Of a stretch of 13,288 bases of DNA, positions 12,011 through 13,288 are shown in pieces. Every line of letters begins with the position of its first letter. Position 1 is the first letter of the stretch. This DNA is from UBA9732 sp963609725 (GTDB taxonomy: Bacteria; Spirochaetota; Spirochaetia; Sphaerochaetales; Sphaerochaetaceae). The position numbers were made by a program, and so were the translations under genes. Under the pieces are notes generated by a model. The model made no database searches and was not told the origin of the DNA. It worked only from the letters and a program-made list of their open reading frames with translations. The stretch is from assembly GCA_963609725.1 (NCBI GenBank), contig CAVDLI010000048.1, positions 1 through 13,288 of the forward strand, read 5' to 3'.

Positions 12011-13021
12011 ATGAAAGTTCTTGGAATTGAAACCTCTTGTGATGAATGCTCTGCAGCTGTAGTTGAAGATGGGAAAAACATACTTTCTAATGTAATTGCC
12101 ACTCAAATTGAGCTTCATAGACCTTTTGACGGAGTAGTTCCAGAACTTGCATCTCGTTTGCATACGGAGTGGATTTCTCAAGTAGTTAGTGCGGCATTAA
12201 AACAAGCTGGCCTTAAAGTCTGTGATATAGATGCTATAGCTGTGACTTCAAGACCCGGTCTTTTAGGCTCTCTTCTTGTGGGTCTTAATTTTGCAAAAGG
12301 TATGGCAAGCGTGTTAAAAGTTCCGTTTATTGGAATTGACCATATACGTGCGCACTTATATGCTCCTCAAATTGAACACCCTCTTGAATACCCTTATTTG
12401 GGAGTTCTTCTTTCAGGTGGCCACACTGTTATATGCAAAGTTAATACTTACGATGATGTAGAAGTTCTTGGAACAACTGTAGATGATGCAATAGGGGAAG
12501 CTTTTGATAAAGTTGCAAAGCACTATGGGCTTGGTTATCCTGGCGGAGTTATGATAGATAAACTTTCTCAAAAAGGCGACCCTTACGCTTTTAAGTTCAC
12601 AAGCCCCAAAATTGATAAAGGTTATCACCCTTACGACATATCGTACTCAGGACTAAAGACAGCTGTCATAAACCAACTTGAAATATTTTCAACAGGCAAA
12701 GAAGCTACTTCTGAAAACATTGCTGCAAGTTTCCAGCGTGTTGCTGTTGGAATGCTAATGAAAAAAGTTGAAGCTGCCTTGCAAGATACAGGTCTTAAGA
12801 GAGTTTCTGCAGGAGGAGGTGTTGCTGCCAATTCTCTTGTAAGAAGTTCTTTGAAAGCACTTGAAAGTAAAGGATATGAAGTTTCTTTCCCAAGTTTAAA
12901 ACTTTGTACTGACAACGGCGCAATGGTAGCAGGACTTGGTTTTAGATATGTGCAAGACGGCATTACAAGCCCGTTGGATTTGACAGCAAGTGCAAGAGTT
13001 TCAGCTTTCAAAAAAGCTTAA
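12011..13021 (+). CDS. tsaD: tRNA N6-adenosine threonylcarbamoyltransferase TsaD (Kae1/YgjD/Gcp family)
   Basis: A full-length 336-residue protein. With TsaB and TsaE it transfers the threonylcarbamoyl group from TC-AMP to A37 of tRNAs reading ANN codons, an essential step for decoding fidelity. The ASKHA-fold motifs are present: N-terminal GIETSCDECSAAVV (5-18); the metal-binding H-x3-H as H111 and H115, at the same positions as in E. coli TsaD; SGGHT (135-139); VDDAIGEAFDKVAK (157-170); SYSGLKTA (211-218); AGGGVAANS (267-275); and TDNGAM (300-305) with metal ligand D301. GAGGAG (11996-12001), inside the preceding small gene, lies 9 bases before the ATG. tsaB, tsaC and tsaE are not in the window. 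The gene's end overlaps one copy of an 18-bp repeat. Confidence 0.97.
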   Translation: MKVLGIETSCDECSAAVVEDGKNILSNVIATQIELHRPFDGVVPELASRLHTEWISQVVSAALKQAGLKVCDIDAIAVTSRPGLLGSLLVGLNFAKGMASVLKVPFIGIDHIRAHLYAPQIEHPLEYPYLGVLLSGGHTVICKVNTYDDVEVLGTTVDDAIGEAFDKVAKHYGLGYPGGVMIDKLSQKGDPYAFKFTSPKIDKGYHPYDISYSGLKTAVINQLEIFSTGKEATSENIAASFQRVAVGMLMKKVEAALQDTGLKRVSAGGGVAANSLVRSSLKALESKGYEVSFPSLKLCTDNGAMVAGLGFRYVQDGITSPLDLTASARVSAFKKA

Positions 13022-13089
13022 GAATTGTGCAACCGCTATTTTGAGCTCATTTATATAACCTTATTGGGTTGCAGCTTTCAAAAAAGCTT
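13002..13089. repeat. 18-bp direct repeat at the 3' end of tsaD and 70 bases downstream
   Basis: CAGCTTTCAAAAAAGCTT occurs at 13002-13019, inside the last codons of tsaD, and identically at 13072-13089. Each copy is itself a hairpin, AGCTTT-CAAA-AAAGCT. Between them, TGCAACC (13028-13034) and GGTTGCA (13067-13073) form a 7-bp inverted repeat. Confidence 0.7.
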
Positions 13090-13188
13090 GAAAAATGCAA
13101 TCTTGCGTGAAAACGCGCAAGTACATGGAGCCAAAGTTTCTTGAAAACATTTATTAGCACCTCTAAAGTTGTCTTAATACAGTTGTTA
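13022..13188. other. tsaD-tRNA intergenic region
   Basis: No gene seen. Besides the repeats at its left end it holds a hairpin, CTTGCG (13102-13107) with CGCAAG (13116-13121) around an 8-base loop. This could end the tsaD transcript, although no U tract follows. Confidence 0.5.
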
Positions 13189-13218
13189 TTGACACTAGAT
13201 ACTTTTTTCTTGTATGCT
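13189..13218 (+). promoter_or_regulatory. Probable promoter of the tRNA-Gln gene
   Basis: A consensus -35, TTGACA, is at 13189-13194, with TATGCT as the -10 at 13213-13218 (18-bp spacer). The predicted start near 13225 would give a leader of about 10 bases before the mature tRNA end at 13235. Confidence 0.55.
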
Positions 13219-13234
13219 CCAAATGTTCGTTTTT

Positions 13235-13288
13235 TGGGATGTAGTGTAATGGTAACACTGCAGATTCTGGTTCTGCCTTTGGGGGTTC
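13235..13288 (+). tRNA. tRNA-Gln (anticodon CUG), truncated by the window end
   Basis: The first 54 bases of a tRNA are visible. The 5' acceptor strand is TGGGATG (13235-13241), where the unusual first base U is typical of bacterial tRNA-Gln. The D stem is GTGT/ACAC (13244-13247 and 13255-13258). The anticodon stem is GCAGA/TCTGC (13260-13264 and 13272-13276) around the loop TTCTGGT, with anticodon CTG at 13267-13269. The T arm begins GGGGGTTC and is cut off by the window edge. It reads CAG codons. It lies on the same strand as tsaD with its own probable promoter. Confidence 0.9.

Noticed and set aside
12631..13011. Minus-strand 126-codon open frame inside tsaD
   Set aside because: It lies wholly antisense to conserved TsaD motifs and has no supporting signal.
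1..13288. Insertion sequence, prophage or genomic island boundary
   Set aside because: I see no transposase, integrase or long terminal inverted repeats. The tRNA at the right edge could be an integration site, but nothing beyond it is visible.

Overview
The window reads as an AT-rich, anaerobic, fermentative bacterium. A monomeric [FeFe]-hydrogenase, a hexuronate catabolic operon and strong GGAGG-type ribosome binding sites fit a host-associated saccharolytic or pectinolytic spirochaete (Treponema-like) or, less likely, a clostridium. The organism assignment is an inference; nothing in the window proves it.

Layout. Bases 1-162 are intergenic and end in a strong extended -10 promoter. An Smr-domain protein follows (175-651, +), converging on a PAP2-family membrane phosphatase (758-1678, -). 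A repeat-rich, A/T-tract intergenic region (1679-1945) separates that from a FadR/FCD-type GntR regulator (1946-2707, -). A 364-base divergent regulatory region, with an operator-like palindrome and three 20-bp tandem repeats, leads into a five-gene operon on the + strand. Its genes are fructuronate reductase uxuB (3072-4676), a PfkB sugar kinase (4718-5791), 6-phosphogluconate dehydrogenase gnd (5885-7336), a LarA-family nickel-pincer racemase/epimerase homologue (7436-8674) and glucuronate isomerase uxaC (8688-10076). After a region of alternating inverted repeats come a group-B-like [FeFe]-hydrogenase (10303-11739), a small acidic-tailed unknown protein (11771-12007), tsaD (12011-13021), and the first 54 bases of a tRNA-Gln(CUG) running off the end.

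How the genes work together. Classical uronate operons carry mannonate dehydratase (uxuA), KDG kinase and KDPG aldolase (eda). Here uxuA and eda are absent, and gnd plus a LarA homologue sit in their place. LarA-family enzymes invert C2 of 2-hydroxyacids, and D-mannonate (the UxuB product) and D-gluconate are C2 epimers. The five genes therefore spell out a complete hypothetical route: glucuronate -> fructuronate (UxaC) -> mannonate (UxuB) -> gluconate (LarA homologue) -> 6-phosphogluconate (PfkB kinase) -> ribulose-5-phosphate + CO2 (Gnd). This uronate-to-pentose-phosphate bypass is the main candidate for an undescribed system. It rests on gene content and conserved residues, not on any assay. 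The divergent GntR regulator is the likely controller.

A second theme is non-coding. A 15-bp element (TTTTRCAAAAACCTC) recurs in four intergenic gaps in the same orientation. Short tandem duplications of 13 to 21 bp also lie next to many of the genes. Two genes (the Smr protein and the GntR regulator) have extended -10 promoters so close to their start codons that their mRNAs would be leaderless or nearly so.
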